Assembly (NCBI GenBank): GCA_017447815.1
Contig: JAFSMS010000090.1
Coordinates: forward strand, 1 to 64,000
Source: Bacteroidales bacterium
GTDB taxonomy: Bacteria > Bacteroidota > Bacteroidia > Bacteroidales > UBA932
Length of the DNA stretch: 64,000 bases
Direction: 5' to 3'
The notes beneath the pieces were generated by a model. The model did not search any database and was not told where the DNA came from. It saw only the letters and a program-made list of their open reading frames with translations. The position numbers were made by a program, and so were the translations under genes. How positions within the stretch are numbered: the stretch's first letter is position 1; the number at the start of each line of letters is the position of its first letter. Of this stretch, positions 1-8,160 are shown piece by piece.

Positions 1-30
1 AATACTGAGAAGGGTAAAAAGAAGCGGTGA
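1..30 (+). CDS. possible C-terminal tail of an upstream gene (partial)
   Basis: The first frame reads nine codons ending in a basic tail (EKGKKKR) and a TGA stop. Such tails are common at the ends of Bacteroidetes proteins, so an upstream gene may end here. Nine codons cannot identify a family, and the stop lies inside a folded element, so the call is weak. Confidence 0.22.
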   Translation, partial: NTEKGKKKR

Positions 31-128
31 CGCCACCTCGCATTACCAGGCTCGGTGGCTACGGCTCGACGCTGCGGTGGGCTCTGGAAAATGGCCCTCC
101 TCGCGGCGGCCGTCACCAACTGTTTTTT
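26..128 (+). ncRNA. unidentified folded RNA-like element with T-run
   Basis: A 92-base stretch is closed by a perfect 7-bp outer stem (GGTGACG at 26-32 with CGTCACC at 111-117). It holds an inner CCACC/GGTGG hairpin and a second arm pairing GGGC with GCCC. A TTTTTT run follows at 123-128, which suggests a terminator-like end on the + strand. The complement also has a short T-run, so the strand is uncertain. It has no tRNA T-arm, no SRP RNA apical loop and no RNase P or tmRNA signature that I recognise. It may be a small RNA or only a terminator for an upstream gene. Confidence 0.3.
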
Positions 129-163
129 GCATCATTACCGGAAACCAAGCGATTACAAGGCAA

Positions 164-205
164 GAAAAAACCGAAACCTCCAAATTCTTCTGGAGATTCC
201 GGTTC
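164..205 (-). terminator. intrinsic terminator after tRNA-Leu
   Basis: On the minus strand, just 3' of the tRNA, a 14-base arm (191-204) pairs with 169-182 with two mismatches around an 8-base loop. It is followed by six T (165-170). Position and orientation fit termination of the tRNA transcript. Confidence 0.8.
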
Positions 206-207
206 TG

Positions 208-292
208 TGCCCAGAGCGGGAATCGAACCCGCACGATATTGCTATCACAGGATTTTGAGTCCAGCGCGTCTACCAATTCCGCCATCCGGGCA
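208..292 (-). tRNA. tRNA-Leu, anticodon CAA
   Basis: The 85-base sequence starts TGCCCGGATGG and ends CTCTGGGCA on the minus strand. It has a seven-base acceptor stem, a T-arm with GGTTCGATTCC, and a seven-base anticodon loop reading CTCAAAA, giving anticodon CAA for UUG codons. A long variable arm (class II tRNA) fits leucine. CCA is not encoded, so it must be added after transcription. A terminator follows directly. Confidence 0.95.
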
Positions 293-348
293 GGGGGATT
301 GGAGTTGCAAAGTTAGGGCAATTTCGGGGAACTGCCAAATTTTTCCGT

Positions 349-356
349 TATCTTTG
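349..356 (+). promoter_or_regulatory. TATCTTTG -7 element, lipoprotein gene
   Basis: Matches the Bacteroidetes housekeeping -7 consensus TAnnTTTG. Only five bases separate it from the ATG at 362, so the transcript is predicted to be leaderless or nearly so. Confidence 0.7.
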
Positions 357-361
357 TCAAT

Positions 362-1288
362 ATGAAACAGTTTGTCCTTTATTCCCTGCTGGCCGTGATG
401 CTTTGTGCGTGCGGCGGCAAACAACTTGTCGGCGTCCGTTTTCCCGAGCCGCCCGTCGAAATTGCCTGCAATGCCGATTTCGGGATGGAGCTCATCAACT
501 ATTTCAACATCCTCCAAACTCCGGACGGGACGTACCGAATGTACTTCAGCGGGAATGAGGAGAATGGAATCGCCGAGAACGAGTGGCAGCAGAACCTGTA
601 TCTGGCCGAATCGGCCGATGGCTTCCACTATACGCTGAAAGGCAAGATCATGGATGCGTTGATTGAGCAGTCGGTGTGCCTGACCGAAGACAGGCAGTGG
701 CCTTACCGCCTGGTGGGCAATCAGTTGGAAAACGGAAAACACTGCATGTTCCTGTGGAAGTCGAAGGACGGTGTTTCCTTTGGCGAGCGTCGGCAACTCT
801 ATGATTTCAAACACGACACCCAGAATATCCTGGTGCCGCGCGGCCATCAGATGAAACTCTATTCCCGCGTTACGCAGGAGCATTACAAGAACCGCCGGGT
901 CACGCTTACGAGCCTGACGCTGGACGGCGAGCCGGCCGGCGAAACCGAAGTGCTTGCGGGAGACTTCCTGTACAACAGCGCCGCCTGCAAGGTGGACAGC
1001 CGATACGACCTGCTGTTCCCCACCTACTACAACACGCACGGAGGAACCACCGATGCCTGCCGGTTCCGCTGTTATCTGGCCGACGGTCCCTTTGTACGGG
1101 AACTTCCCTGTGACCTGAACCGCTGGGTCGAGGCCGACGAAAGTTGGTATTTAGCCTCCCCTGGCTTTGTCATCATCGGCGGAGAGCACTACCTCGCCTA
1201 TAGCACCCGCAGCGAATCGCATGAACGCAGCCACACCGGCATGACCAGCCAATACAAACTGATCAAAGTTGTATTGGAATACGAATAA
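362..1288 (+). CDS. lipoprotein with propeller/glycosidase-like repeats, function unknown
   Basis: A 308-residue protein with a lipoprotein signal peptide: a hydrophobic stretch then LCAC, with the acylated Cys at 17. The rest has repeated aromatic and acidic strand patterns such as GTYRMYFSGN, ADGFHYTL and KDGVSFGERRQL. These resemble the blades of five-bladed beta-propeller glycosidase-like proteins (GH43/GH32 superfamily), but I cannot point to a catalytic triad. It has its own promoter and the next gene, aroB, has another, so it need not be part of the aromatic pathway. It likely sits on the outer membrane. The propeller assignment is inference. Confidence 0.6.
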   Translation: MKQFVLYSLLAVMLCACGGKQLVGVRFPEPPVEIACNADFGMELINYFNILQTPDGTYRMYFSGNEENGIAENEWQQNLYLAESADGFHYTLKGKIMDALIEQSVCLTEDRQWPYRLVGNQLENGKHCMFLWKSKDGVSFGERRQLYDFKHDTQNILVPRGHQMKLYSRVTQEHYKNRRVTLTSLTLDGEPAGETEVLAGDFLYNSAACKVDSRYDLLFPTYYNTHGGTTDACRFRCYLADGPFVRELPCDLNRWVEADESWYLASPGFVIIGGEHYLAYSTRSESHERSHTGMTSQYKLIKVVLEYE

Positions 1289-1292
1289 ACAC

Positions 1293-1300
1293 TATCTTTG
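1293..1300 (+). promoter_or_regulatory. TATCTTTG -7 element, aro operon
   Basis: TAnnTTTG element in the 26-base gap before aroB. It lies 14 bases upstream of the ATG at 1315 and is likely the main promoter for aroB, aroDA and aroC, which overlap one another. Confidence 0.7.
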
Positions 1301-1314
1301 TAGTCCGAACAGCC

Positions 1315-2325
1315 ATGACCGCTCCTGTGCTCATATCCCTTTCCGACGCCCTGGCCCGCCTGCAGGCGGAGCCGGAGTGTTATCTCGTGTATGACCGCAA
1401 TGCCGCCTGGGTGGCCTCTTCGCTCATGGAGCGCCTTCCGGTGTGCGGCTCGCTGGCCATCGAAACCTCGGAAGAGGGCAAGACCCTGGAGACGGTGCAG
1501 TCGCTGGAGCGCTGGCTTCTGCAGGCCGATGCCACCCGCGGCGCCCTCCTTCTGGCCGTCGGCGGCGGCATCACCACGGACCTCGTGGGCTTTGCGGCCG
1601 CCATCTACAAAAGGGGCATCCGCTATGCCAATTTTCCCACCACCCTTCTTGCGCAGGTGGATGCCGCCATCGGCGGGAAAACGGGCGTAAACCTGGACGG
1701 CTACAAAAACATGCTGGGGGCCTTCCGGATGCCGGAATTCACGGTGCTGGAAGCCTCGTTCCTGCGCACGCTGCCCGCCCGGGAATGGCGCGACGGCCTG
1801 GCCGAAATGCTCAAAACCTTCCTGATCGGCGACGGGTCGGCCTATCATCAGGTCATTACGTTCATGAAAAACGCCCAATTTTTGGACGCGACGGGTTTCA
1901 TGGATGCGATACGAAGGGCGGCCGAAATCAAGGCCGATATCGTGGCCGCGGACCCGGAAGAGCACGGCGAGCGGGCCAAACTGAACCTGGGCCACACCTT
2001 CGGACACGCCATCGAGCATGAGGCGCGCCTGCACGGGGACGACATCTCCCACGGCGAGGCCGTTGCCATGGGCATCATCCTCGCGGCCGGGTTGTCAGAG
2101 CGGCTGGGCGTGGCGCAAAATGGCCTCTCGGCCCGGTTGAGGGCCGATTTCGCCCAGGCGGGCCTGCCGGCGGACAGCCCTTATCCGGCAGAGGATTTGC
2201 TGGAGGCCCTGCGCAAGGACAAGAAGGCGGCTGCGGGCGGCAAGGTGAAATTTGTGCTCCTGCGCGCCCCCGGAGACGTTGTTTTGCAAGAATTACCCTA
2301 TGATTGTTACCTCCATACAAAATAA
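1315..2325 (+). CDS. aroB: 3-dehydroquinate synthase
   Basis: Cyclises DAHP to 3-dehydroquinate, the second step of the shikimate pathway, in the cytoplasm with NAD and a divalent metal. The 336-residue protein has the NAD-binding GGGITTDLVGF, the conserved FPTTLLAQVDAAIGGKTGVN, and the metal-ligand segments AEMLK, NLGHTFGHAIEHE and SHGEAV. Length is normal for the family. It begins the operon aroB-aroDA-aroC, and its last 26 bases overlap the start of the fused gene, implying translational coupling. The start at 1315 follows a promoter and gives a complete N-terminus. Confidence 0.95.
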   Translation: MTAPVLISLSDALARLQAEPECYLVYDRNAAWVASSLMERLPVCGSLAIETSEEGKTLETVQSLERWLLQADATRGALLLAVGGGITTDLVGFAAAIYKRGIRYANFPTTLLAQVDAAIGGKTGVNLDGYKNMLGAFRMPEFTVLEASFLRTLPAREWRDGLAEMLKTFLIGDGSAYHQVITFMKNAQFLDATGFMDAIRRAAEIKADIVAADPEEHGERAKLNLGHTFGHAIEHEARLHGDDISHGEAVAMGIILAAGLSERLGVAQNGLSARLRADFAQAGLPADSPYPAEDLLEALRKDKKAAAGGKVKFVLLRAPGDVVLQELPYDCYLHTK

Positions 2326-4273
2326 GGAACTGCAGGAAATCCTGGACCTGCTGCCGGAACTGGAGATGGCGGAAATCCGCCTGGACCGCTGCGCCCTGGA
2401 AGACGAAGAAATCGAGCAGTTGTTTTCCGAGTCCGACGTGCCCCTCATCGCCACCTGCCGCCTGGCCGAAGAGCCGCAGGCGCCGCAAATCCTGGAACTG
2501 GCCATCAAGGCCGGTGCCAAGTATGTCGATCTGGAGATGGAGGCTCCCGCCGCCGTGGGCCGGCGCATCCGCGAAGCCTGCCGCGAGTGGGGGACCGTGC
2601 TCATCCGTTCCTACCATAACTTTGAAAACACCCCGGCCCTTCCGGTGCTCCGCTCCCTCGTGGACCGCGCCCGCCAGTTCGGGGGTGAAGTGGTGAAAAT
2701 CGTCACCACAGCCACTTCGGAGGCCGATAACGAAACCATCAAGGCCCTGTATCAGGAAGCCGGTTCCGGCAGCCTCGTGGCCTTTTGCATGGGGCAGGAG
2801 GGAAGGCCGTCCCGCCTGGAGGCGCTTCGGCAGGGAGCCCCGTTTACGTACGCCTGCCTCTCGGAAGAGGAGGCCACCGCTCCCGGTCAGTGGACCACCC
2901 GGGCCATGCAGGAAGCCGTGTACGGCGGGTTCCGTTTCATCGAGGCCCGGAACCTCCCCATGCCTTCGTCCAAGAGTTTTGCGCAGCGGGCCATCATTGC
3001 CGCCGCCCTCGCGGAGGGCACGTCCCGCCTTTCCGGCTACTCTCCCTGCGGAGACAACGAAAGTGCCCTGGCGGTTGCCCGGGCCCTCGGGGCCGATGTG
3101 AAAGTGGAAGGCCCGGTGCTGTGCATCCGGGGAATCGGCGCCAAAGCGGGCTGCCTTCCGATAAAAGAGATTCATACCGGCGAGTCCGGTTTTCTCACCC
3201 GGCTCATGATTCCGATCCTCTCGGTCCTGTCCGGTGAACCGGTCCGGGTAAGCGGGGAGAAAACCCTTCTGAACCGTCCCCTGACCGACGCCCATGACAT
3301 CATGGCCGCCTACGGCGTGCGGCTGTACCCGGAGGAACAGACCGGCCCCCGGAAAAACGACTGCTACCTGCCCCTCAAAGTGGCCGGACCGCTCATCCCC
3401 GGCCGGGCCGATGTGTCCGGCAAGGGCGGCTCGCAACTTCTTTCCGGCCTTTTGTCGGCCCTTCCGATGGCCGGCGACAAATCGGTCCTCTATGTGCACG
3501 AGCCCCGGAGCATCCCCTACCTTTTCATTACGGTGGACGTGCTCAAGAAGTTCGGCATCCGGATGGGCTCGGAAATGGAAGGCGGGGACGATTTCCTGGA
3601 AACCCAGGACTGGAGTCTCTGTACCGGGGTGAATTTCCGCATAAAGGGCAGCCAGCGCTATCAGGCGGCCGATTTTGCCATCGAGGCCGACTGGTCCGGC
3701 GCCGCTCCTTTCCTGGTGGCCGGCGCCATCTTCGGCGATGTGGAAGTGACGGGCCTGGACACCCGTTCCCTCCAGGCCGACATCTCCGTCATGGACATCC
3801 TCATGGAGGCCGGGGCCAGCATGTCCCAACTGGACGGTCCCGACGGCCCCATCCACGTGAAACGCGCTCCGCTGAGCCCTTTCCATACCGACCTCAACAA
3901 CTGTCCGGACCTTTTTCCCATGGTGGCGGTCCTGGCGGCCTTCTGCCCCGGCGAAAGCCATATCCTGGGCGTGGAGCGCCTGCGCCACAAGGAAACCGAC
4001 CGGGCGGCCGCCATCGAGGCGATGCTCTCCAAGATGGGGGTCTCCGTGACCATTGAGGAAGACGAAATGACCATTACGGGCATGGGGCTTACCCGACGCC
4101 TGGCAACCGGCCGGCTTCTCCGAGGCGGCGAATATCCGTCTTACGGCGACCACCGCATGGTCATGGCCCTCAAAGTGGCCTCCCTCGGGGCCGATTCCCC
4201 CGTCGTCATCGACGACACGGCCTGCGTATCCAAGTCCTTTCCCGCTTTCAACGAAATGTTTGACAAACTATGA
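2300..4273 (+). CDS. fused type I 3-dehydroquinate dehydratase / EPSP synthase
   Basis: One 657-residue chain carries two shikimate enzymes. Residues 1 to about 208 are a type I (class I aldolase) dehydroquinase: EIRLD near 25-29, the catalytic-type His106 in SYHNF and the Schiff-base Lys133 in VVKIVTTA. Residues from about 212 are EPSP synthase (AroA): SSKSFAQR near 223-230, then CPDLFP, KETDR, GDHRM and a final SKSFPAFNE. The two domains are joined almost without linker. The ATG at 2300 gives a standard dehydroquinase N-terminus; a longer reading from 2252 would lie wholly inside aroB. The enzymes catalyse steps 3 and 6, so the fusion does not join consecutive steps. aroC overlaps its end by 4 bases. 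Confidence 0.93.
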   Translation: MIVTSIQNKELQEILDLLPELEMAEIRLDRCALEDEEIEQLFSESDVPLIATCRLAEEPQAPQILELAIKAGAKYVDLEMEAPAAVGRRIREACREWGTVLIRSYHNFENTPALPVLRSLVDRARQFGGEVVKIVTTATSEADNETIKALYQEAGSGSLVAFCMGQEGRPSRLEALRQGAPFTYACLSEEEATAPGQWTTRAMQEAVYGGFRFIEARNLPMPSSKSFAQRAIIAAALAEGTSRLSGYSPCGDNESALAVARALGADVKVEGPVLCIRGIGAKAGCLPIKEIHTGESGFLTRLMIPILSVLSGEPVRVSGEKTLLNRPLTDAHDIMAAYGVRLYPEEQTGPRKNDCYLPLKVAGPLIPGRADVSGKGGSQLLSGLLSALPMAGDKSVLYVHEPRSIPYLFITVDVLKKFGIRMGSEMEGGDDFLETQDWSLCTGVNFRIKGSQRYQAADFAIEADWSGAAPFLVAGAIFGDVEVTGLDTRSLQADISVMDILMEAGASMSQLDGPDGPIHVKRAPLSPFHTDLNNCPDLFPMVAVLAAFCPGESHILGVERLRHKETDRAAAIEAMLSKMGVSVTIEEDEMTITGMGLTRRLATGRLLRGGEYPSYGDHRMVMALKVASLGADSPVVIDDTACVSKSFPAFNEMFDKL

Positions 4274-5331
4274 ACACTTTTGGCAATAAATTCAGAGTCA
4301 GTATTTTTGGCGAGTCCCACGGCCCGTATATCGGCGTAACCCTTGACGGCGTCCTGCCCGGCATTCCGCTCCGGGAAGCGGATTTTGCAGAAGACCTGGC
4401 CCGCCGCAAGGCCGGAGCCCCCGGCACCACGCCCCGCATCGAGTCCGACCTTCCGGAAATCGTGTCGGGCGTTTATGACGGGCACACCACAGGGGCGCCG
4501 CTCACCCTCCTTTTCCGCAACGAGAACACCCGCAGCGAGGACTATGAGCAGTTCCGCAAGCATCCCCGTCCGGGACATGCCGACTTCACCGCCAACATCA
4601 AGTACGGCGGCTTCAACGACCCCCGCGGCGGCGGCCATTTCAGCGGAAGGCTCACCCTGGGTATTGTGGCGGCCGGCGTCGTGGCCAAGAAAATGATGTA
4701 TTTCGCGCAGTTCCATGCCGTCCTCACGGAGGTGGGGGGAATCAAGGATTCATCGGCCTGGAAGGGCGCGCTGGAGGCGGCGCAGGCCGAAGGCGACTCG
4801 CTGGGCGGTGTGGTGGAATGCACCGTGGAGAACATTCCCATCGGCCTGGGAGAACCCTTCTGGAACAGCGTGGAGTCCCTGGTTTCCCATGCGATTTTCG
4901 CCATTCCGGGCGTGCGGGGCATCGAATTCGGCGACGGTTTTGCCGCGGCCGCGATGTTCGGCTCGCAGCACAACGACGCTTTCCCGGAGCACAAGTGCTG
5001 CCACGGAGAGCACGAGGAGGGGCACGAATGCCAGTGCCACGGAGAGCACGAAGAAGGACATGAGTGTCACTGTCATGGTGAGCACGAAGGTGAAGAGCAC
5101 CACTGCTGCGGCCGCCACAAACGGCCCCAGCCGCCCGTGACCAACCACGCCGGCGGGGTGAACGGCGGCATCACCAACGGCAATCCGCTGGTGTTCCGCG
5201 TGGCGTTCAAGCCCACATCCAGCATTGCCAAGGCCGGCATTCCGGGGCGTCACGACGTCTGTTTCGCCCTTCGCACCCCCGTCATCGTGGAGGCCATGGC
5301 CGCCATCGTGCTTGTAGATTTGGCGCTTTAG
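4270..5331 (+). CDS. aroC: chorismate synthase with His/Cys-rich insertion
   Basis: Makes chorismate from EPSP using reduced FMN, the last common step of aromatic synthesis. Family motifs are intact: GNKFRVSIFGESHG with its invariant His, RPGHADFT with the second catalytic His, DPRGGGHFSGR, and NHAGGVNGGITNG. Between GSQHNDAF and NHAGG, where the family has a short loop, residues 241-283 form a tandem repeat of CHGEHEEGHEC type with 13 His and 8 Cys. This looks like a metal-binding segment. The frame stays open and both flanks align with the family, so the enzyme is probably active. At 353 residues total length is normal. It overlaps aroDA by 4 bases and ends 4 bases before the sufB promoter. 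Confidence 0.93.
   Translation: MNTFGNKFRVSIFGESHGPYIGVTLDGVLPGIPLREADFAEDLARRKAGAPGTTPRIESDLPEIVSGVYDGHTTGAPLTLLFRNENTRSEDYEQFRKHPRPGHADFTANIKYGGFNDPRGGGHFSGRLTLGIVAAGVVAKKMMYFAQFHAVLTEVGGIKDSSAWKGALEAAQAEGDSLGGVVECTVENIPIGLGEPFWNSVESLVSHAIFAIPGVRGIEFGDGFAAAAMFGSQHNDAFPEHKCCHGEHEEGHECQCHGEHEEGHECHCHGEHEGEEHHCCGRHKRPQPPVTNHAGGVNGGITNGNPLVFRVAFKPTSSIAKAGIPGRHDVCFALRTPVIVEAMAAIVLVDLAL
4990..5118 (+). repeat. in-frame tandem repeat coding His/Cys-rich segment of AroC
   Basis: About two and a half copies of a 36-base unit, each coding CHGEHEEGHEC plus one residue, with third-base differences between copies. It lies in the loop between the NDAF and NHAGG motifs of chorismate synthase. Synonymous differences suggest that the peptide has been kept while the DNA drifted. 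Confidence 0.9.
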
Positions 5332-5334
5332 GTG

Positions 5335-5342
5335 TATCTTTG
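5335..5342 (+). promoter_or_regulatory. TATCTTTG -7 element, suf operon
   Basis: TAnnTTTG element starting four bases after the aroC stop. Seven bases separate it from the sufB ATG at 5350, so a leaderless suf transcript is predicted. Confidence 0.75.
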
Positions 5343-5349
5343 CAATCCT

Positions 5350-6792
5350 ATGTCTGAGAGCAACAAAATCATACAGGAATTCACCAGCGCCGAGTACAAG
5401 GAGGGCTTTGTGACGGATGTGGAGCAGGAATTCATTCCCAAAGGACTGAATGAGGACATCATCCGGCTCATTTCCCGGCGGAAAGAGGAGCCGGCGTGGC
5501 TGCTGGAATTCCGCCTGGACGCTTTCCGCAAGTGGCAGGCCATGCCGCAGCCGGACTGGGCCCACCTGGATATGCCGGAGATTGATTTTCAGGATATTAT
5601 CTATTACGCTGCACCCAAGAAAGACAAAGACCGCCCCAAGGAGATCGACCCCAAACTGGCCGAAACCTTCGACAAGTTGGGCATTCCCCTGCGGGAGCGG
5701 GAAGCGCTGGCCGGCGTGGTGGCCGTGGACGCCGTCTTCGACTCCGTCTCCGTCACCACCACCTTCCGCAAAACCCTGGCCGAGAAGGGCATCATCTTCT
5801 GCTCGTTCTCCGAGGCCGTAAAGGAGCACCCGGACCTGGTCCGCCAATACCTGGCCAGCGTTGTGCCCGCATCGGACAACTTCTTTGCCGCGCTGAATTC
5901 CGCCGTCTTCTCCGACGGCTCGTTCTGCTATATTCCCAAAGGTGTCCGCTGCCCGATGGAACTGAGCAGTTATTTCCGTATCAACGCCCGCGGCACCGGC
6001 CAGTTCGAGCGCACGCTCATCGTGGCCGACGAGGGCTCGTACGTGAGTTACATGGAAGGCTGCACCGCCCCCATGCGGGATGAGCGGCAACTCCATGCCG
6101 CCGTGGTGGAAATCGTGGTGGAAAAGGATGCCGATGTCAAGTATTCCACCGTCCAGAACTGGTATCCCGGCGATGCCGACGGAAAAGGCGGCATCCTGAA
6201 CCTGGTGACCAAGCGCGGCATCTGCAAGGGAAGCGGCAGCCATCTGAGTTGGACGCAGGTGGAAACGGGCAGCGCCATCACCTGGAAATACCCTTCCACC
6301 ATCCTGAAAGGGGATTTTTCCGCTTCGGAGTTCTACTCGGTGGCCGTCACCAACAACCACCAGCAGGCCGACACCGGCACCAAGATGATTCATCTGGGCC
6401 GGGGTACCCGGAGCCGCATCGTGAGCAAGGGCATATCGGCCGGCGTGAGCCAGAACAGTTACCGCGGCCTGGTGCGGATGGGCAGGAATGCCCTGAATGC
6501 CAGGAATTATTCGCAGTGCGACAGCTTGCTCATCGGCTCCCGCTGCGGAGCGCATACCTTCCCCGTCATCCATTCGCAGTGCCCTTCGGCCACGGTGGAG
6601 CATGAGGCCACCACCTCCAAGATCAGCGAGGACCAACTGTTCTATTGCAACCAGCGGGGAATCGGCCCGGAAGATGCCGTGGGCCTGATTGTGAACGGGT
6701 ATGCCCGCGAGGTGCTGTCCCGTCTTCCCATGGAGTTTGCCGTCGAGGCGCAGAAACTCCTGCAAGTTTCTCTTGAAGGTTCGGTGGGATGA
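5350..6792 (+). CDS. sufB: Fe-S cluster scaffold protein SufB
   Basis: Core subunit of the SufBCD scaffold that builds Fe-S clusters in the cytoplasm. The 480-residue protein has the family start ([17 protein letters not shown]), the beta-helix segments [20 protein letters not shown] and MEGCTAPM, the [14 protein letters not shown] site as [13 protein letters not shown], and the C-terminal YCNQRGI. Length is typical. A GTG at 5332 is in frame, but it lies upstream of and partly inside the promoter, so the ATG at 5350 is the start. It heads the order sufB, pnuC-like, sufC, sufD, and overlaps the transporter gene by 4 bases. No sufS, sufE or sufU is in the window. Confidence 0.95.
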   Translation: MSESNKIIQEFTSAEYKEGFVTDVEQEFIPKGLNEDIIRLISRRKEEPAWLLEFRLDAFRKWQAMPQPDWAHLDMPEIDFQDIIYYAAPKKDKDRPKEIDPKLAETFDKLGIPLREREALAGVVAVDAVFDSVSVTTTFRKTLAEKGIIFCSFSEAVKEHPDLVRQYLASVVPASDNFFAALNSAVFSDGSFCYIPKGVRCPMELSSYFRINARGTGQFERTLIVADEGSYVSYMEGCTAPMRDERQLHAAVVEIVVEKDADVKYSTVQNWYPGDADGKGGILNLVTKRGICKGSGSHLSWTQVETGSAITWKYPSTILKGDFSASEFYSVAVTNNHQQADTGTKMIHLGRGTRSRIVSKGISAGVSQNSYRGLVRMGRNALNARNYSQCDSLLIGSRCGAHTFPVIHSQCPSATVEHEATTSKISEDQLFYCNQRGIGPEDAVGLIVNGYAREVLSRLPMEFAVEAQKLLQVSLEGSVG

Positions 6793-7421
6793 TGGACTGG
6801 ATGGATATCGTCGTGTTTTCGCTCGCCGGCCGCCCGGTGCTTCTCCTGGACCTGGTCTGTTCGGTCCTGGGGCTGGTGACCGTGTTCCTGGCGGGCCGGA
6901 ACTCAAAGTATAACTTTTGGACGGGCTACCTGTACACGGCCGCCCTGTTTTTCCTTTTCTGGAGCCGGAACCTGTATGCCAGCCTGCTGCTCCAGCCGGT
7001 TGCGCTCACCATCAACATCATCGGCCATTACCGCTGGACGCATCCGCGCCCGGGGGAACACTCTTCGGAGCACCACGGCAACCTCAAGGTGACGATGCTC
7101 TCCTGGACGGAGAGGCTTCTTTCGCTCGTGGGCGTGCTGGTGGTGGCCGGCCTGTGGGGCTGGACGCTGGACAGCCTTTTCCCGGCCGACCCGCATCCCT
7201 ATCTGGACTCCTGCGTTACGGTGCTCATTTTGCTGGCCCAACTGCTGAGCGCCCTCAAGAAATGGGACTGCTGGGTGGTGTGGCTCATTGTAAACGTGGC
7301 GCAGATCGTCCTGCACCTGAGCGTGGGCAATGTGCTCATGTCCGTTGTGTGCGCCCTGTATCTGGTCAACGGCGTGTGGTCGCTGGCCACCTGGATGAAA
7401 TTGTATCAAAAGAATGGATAA
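6789..7421 (+). CDS. PnuC-family vitamin/nucleoside transporter inside suf operon
   Basis: A 210-residue membrane protein with about seven hydrophobic segments. It carries the PnuC-type patterns [17 protein letters not shown] and [13 protein letters not shown]. PnuC proteins move nicotinamide riboside by facilitated diffusion, and relatives carry thiamine or riboflavin, so the substrate is open. It overlaps sufB by 4 bases and sufC by 8, so it is translated within the suf operon. That position is unusual: a vitamin carrier sits between two subunits of one complex. A link through flavin (the SufBCD complex binds FADH2) or NAD is possible but is inference. Confidence 0.82.
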   Translation: MMDWMDIVVFSLAGRPVLLLDLVCSVLGLVTVFLAGRNSKYNFWTGYLYTAALFFLFWSRNLYASLLLQPVALTINIIGHYRWTHPRPGEHSSEHHGNLKVTMLSWTERLLSLVGVLVVAGLWGWTLDSLFPADPHPYLDSCVTVLILLAQLLSALKKWDCWVVWLIVNVAQIVLHLSVGNVLMSVVCALYLVNGVWSLATWMKLYQKNG

Positions 7422-8157
7422 ATTACTGGAAATCAAAAACCTGCACGCCAAAATCGGCGACAAGGAAATCCTCAGGGGAATCGACCTCACGATCGGCCCC
7501 GGGGAGGTGCATGCCGTCATGGGACCCAACGGGGCGGGAAAGAGCACGCTCAGTGCCGTCCTTACCGGCCGTCCGGACTATGAAGTCACGGAAGGCAGTA
7601 TCCTGTACCGGGGAGAAGACCTTCTGGCAAAAACGCCCGAAGAACGTGCCTGGGCAGGCCTTTTCCTCAGTTTTCAGTATCCGATAGAGATTCCCGGCGT
7701 TACCATCACGGCCTTCATGAAGGCGGCGGTGAACGCGGGGCGCAAGGCGAAGGGCCTTCCGGAACTCAAGGCCGGCGATTTCCTGAAACTCATGAAGGAA
7801 AAGATGGCCCTGGTGCAGATGAAGCCCGAATTCGCCAGGCGCGAAGTGAACGTGGGCTTCTCCGGCGGCGAGAAAAAGCGCAACGAGATTTTCCAGATGG
7901 CCCTGCTGGATCCGGTGCTCTCCATCCTGGACGAGACCGACAGCGGCCTGGACGTGGACGCCCTCAAGATTGTGGCCGACGGCGTGAACACCCTCCGCTC
8001 TCCGGAAAAAAGCGCCATCATCATCACCCACTATCACAAACTCCTGGAGTATGTGCAGCCGGATGTGGTGCATGTGCTCAAGGCGGGCCGCATTGTGAAA
8101 ACCGGCGGCCGTGAACTGGTCGATATGATTGAGTCACAGGGATTTGACCAATTTTAG
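7414..8157 (+). CDS. sufC: Fe-S assembly ATPase SufC
   Basis: ABC-type ATPase of the SufBCD complex. The 247-residue protein has Walker A MGPNGAGKST (36-45), Q-loop SFQYP, the Suf-type signature VGFSGGEKKRNEIFQ, Walker B as LSILDETDSGLD and the switch His in IIITHYHKLL. Length is typical. It overlaps the PnuC-like gene by 8 bases and lies 3 bases from sufD. Confidence 0.96.
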   Translation: MDKLLEIKNLHAKIGDKEILRGIDLTIGPGEVHAVMGPNGAGKSTLSAVLTGRPDYEVTEGSILYRGEDLLAKTPEERAWAGLFLSFQYPIEIPGVTITAFMKAAVNAGRKAKGLPELKAGDFLKLMKEKMALVQMKPEFARREVNVGFSGGEKKRNEIFQMALLDPVLSILDETDSGLDVDALKIVADGVNTLRSPEKSAIIITHYHKLLEYVQPDVVHVLKAGRIVKTGGRELVDMIESQGFDQF

Positions 8158-8160
8158 CCC

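Noticed and set aside
26..117. A tRNA, SRP RNA or HDV-like ribozyme at the window start
   Set aside because: There is no T-arm consensus and no SRP apical loop. The outer stem closes the ends of the element instead of forming the nested pseudoknot of HDV-type ribozymes.
43..285. Small ORF reading MAELVDALDSKS on the minus strand
   Set aside because: It is read from the tRNA-Leu gene itself, a well-known false gene call.
2075..4153. Long minus-strand open frame opposite aroDA
   Set aside because: Antisense to two recognised enzyme domains; no motif or signal peptide in its translation. The same holds for similar long frames at 4750-6906 and 8134-10086.
4990..5118. AroC repeat as a frameshift or assembly artefact
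   Set aside because: The frame is open on both sides into conserved family motifs, and the copies differ at third bases, which does not fit a simple collapse or duplication error.
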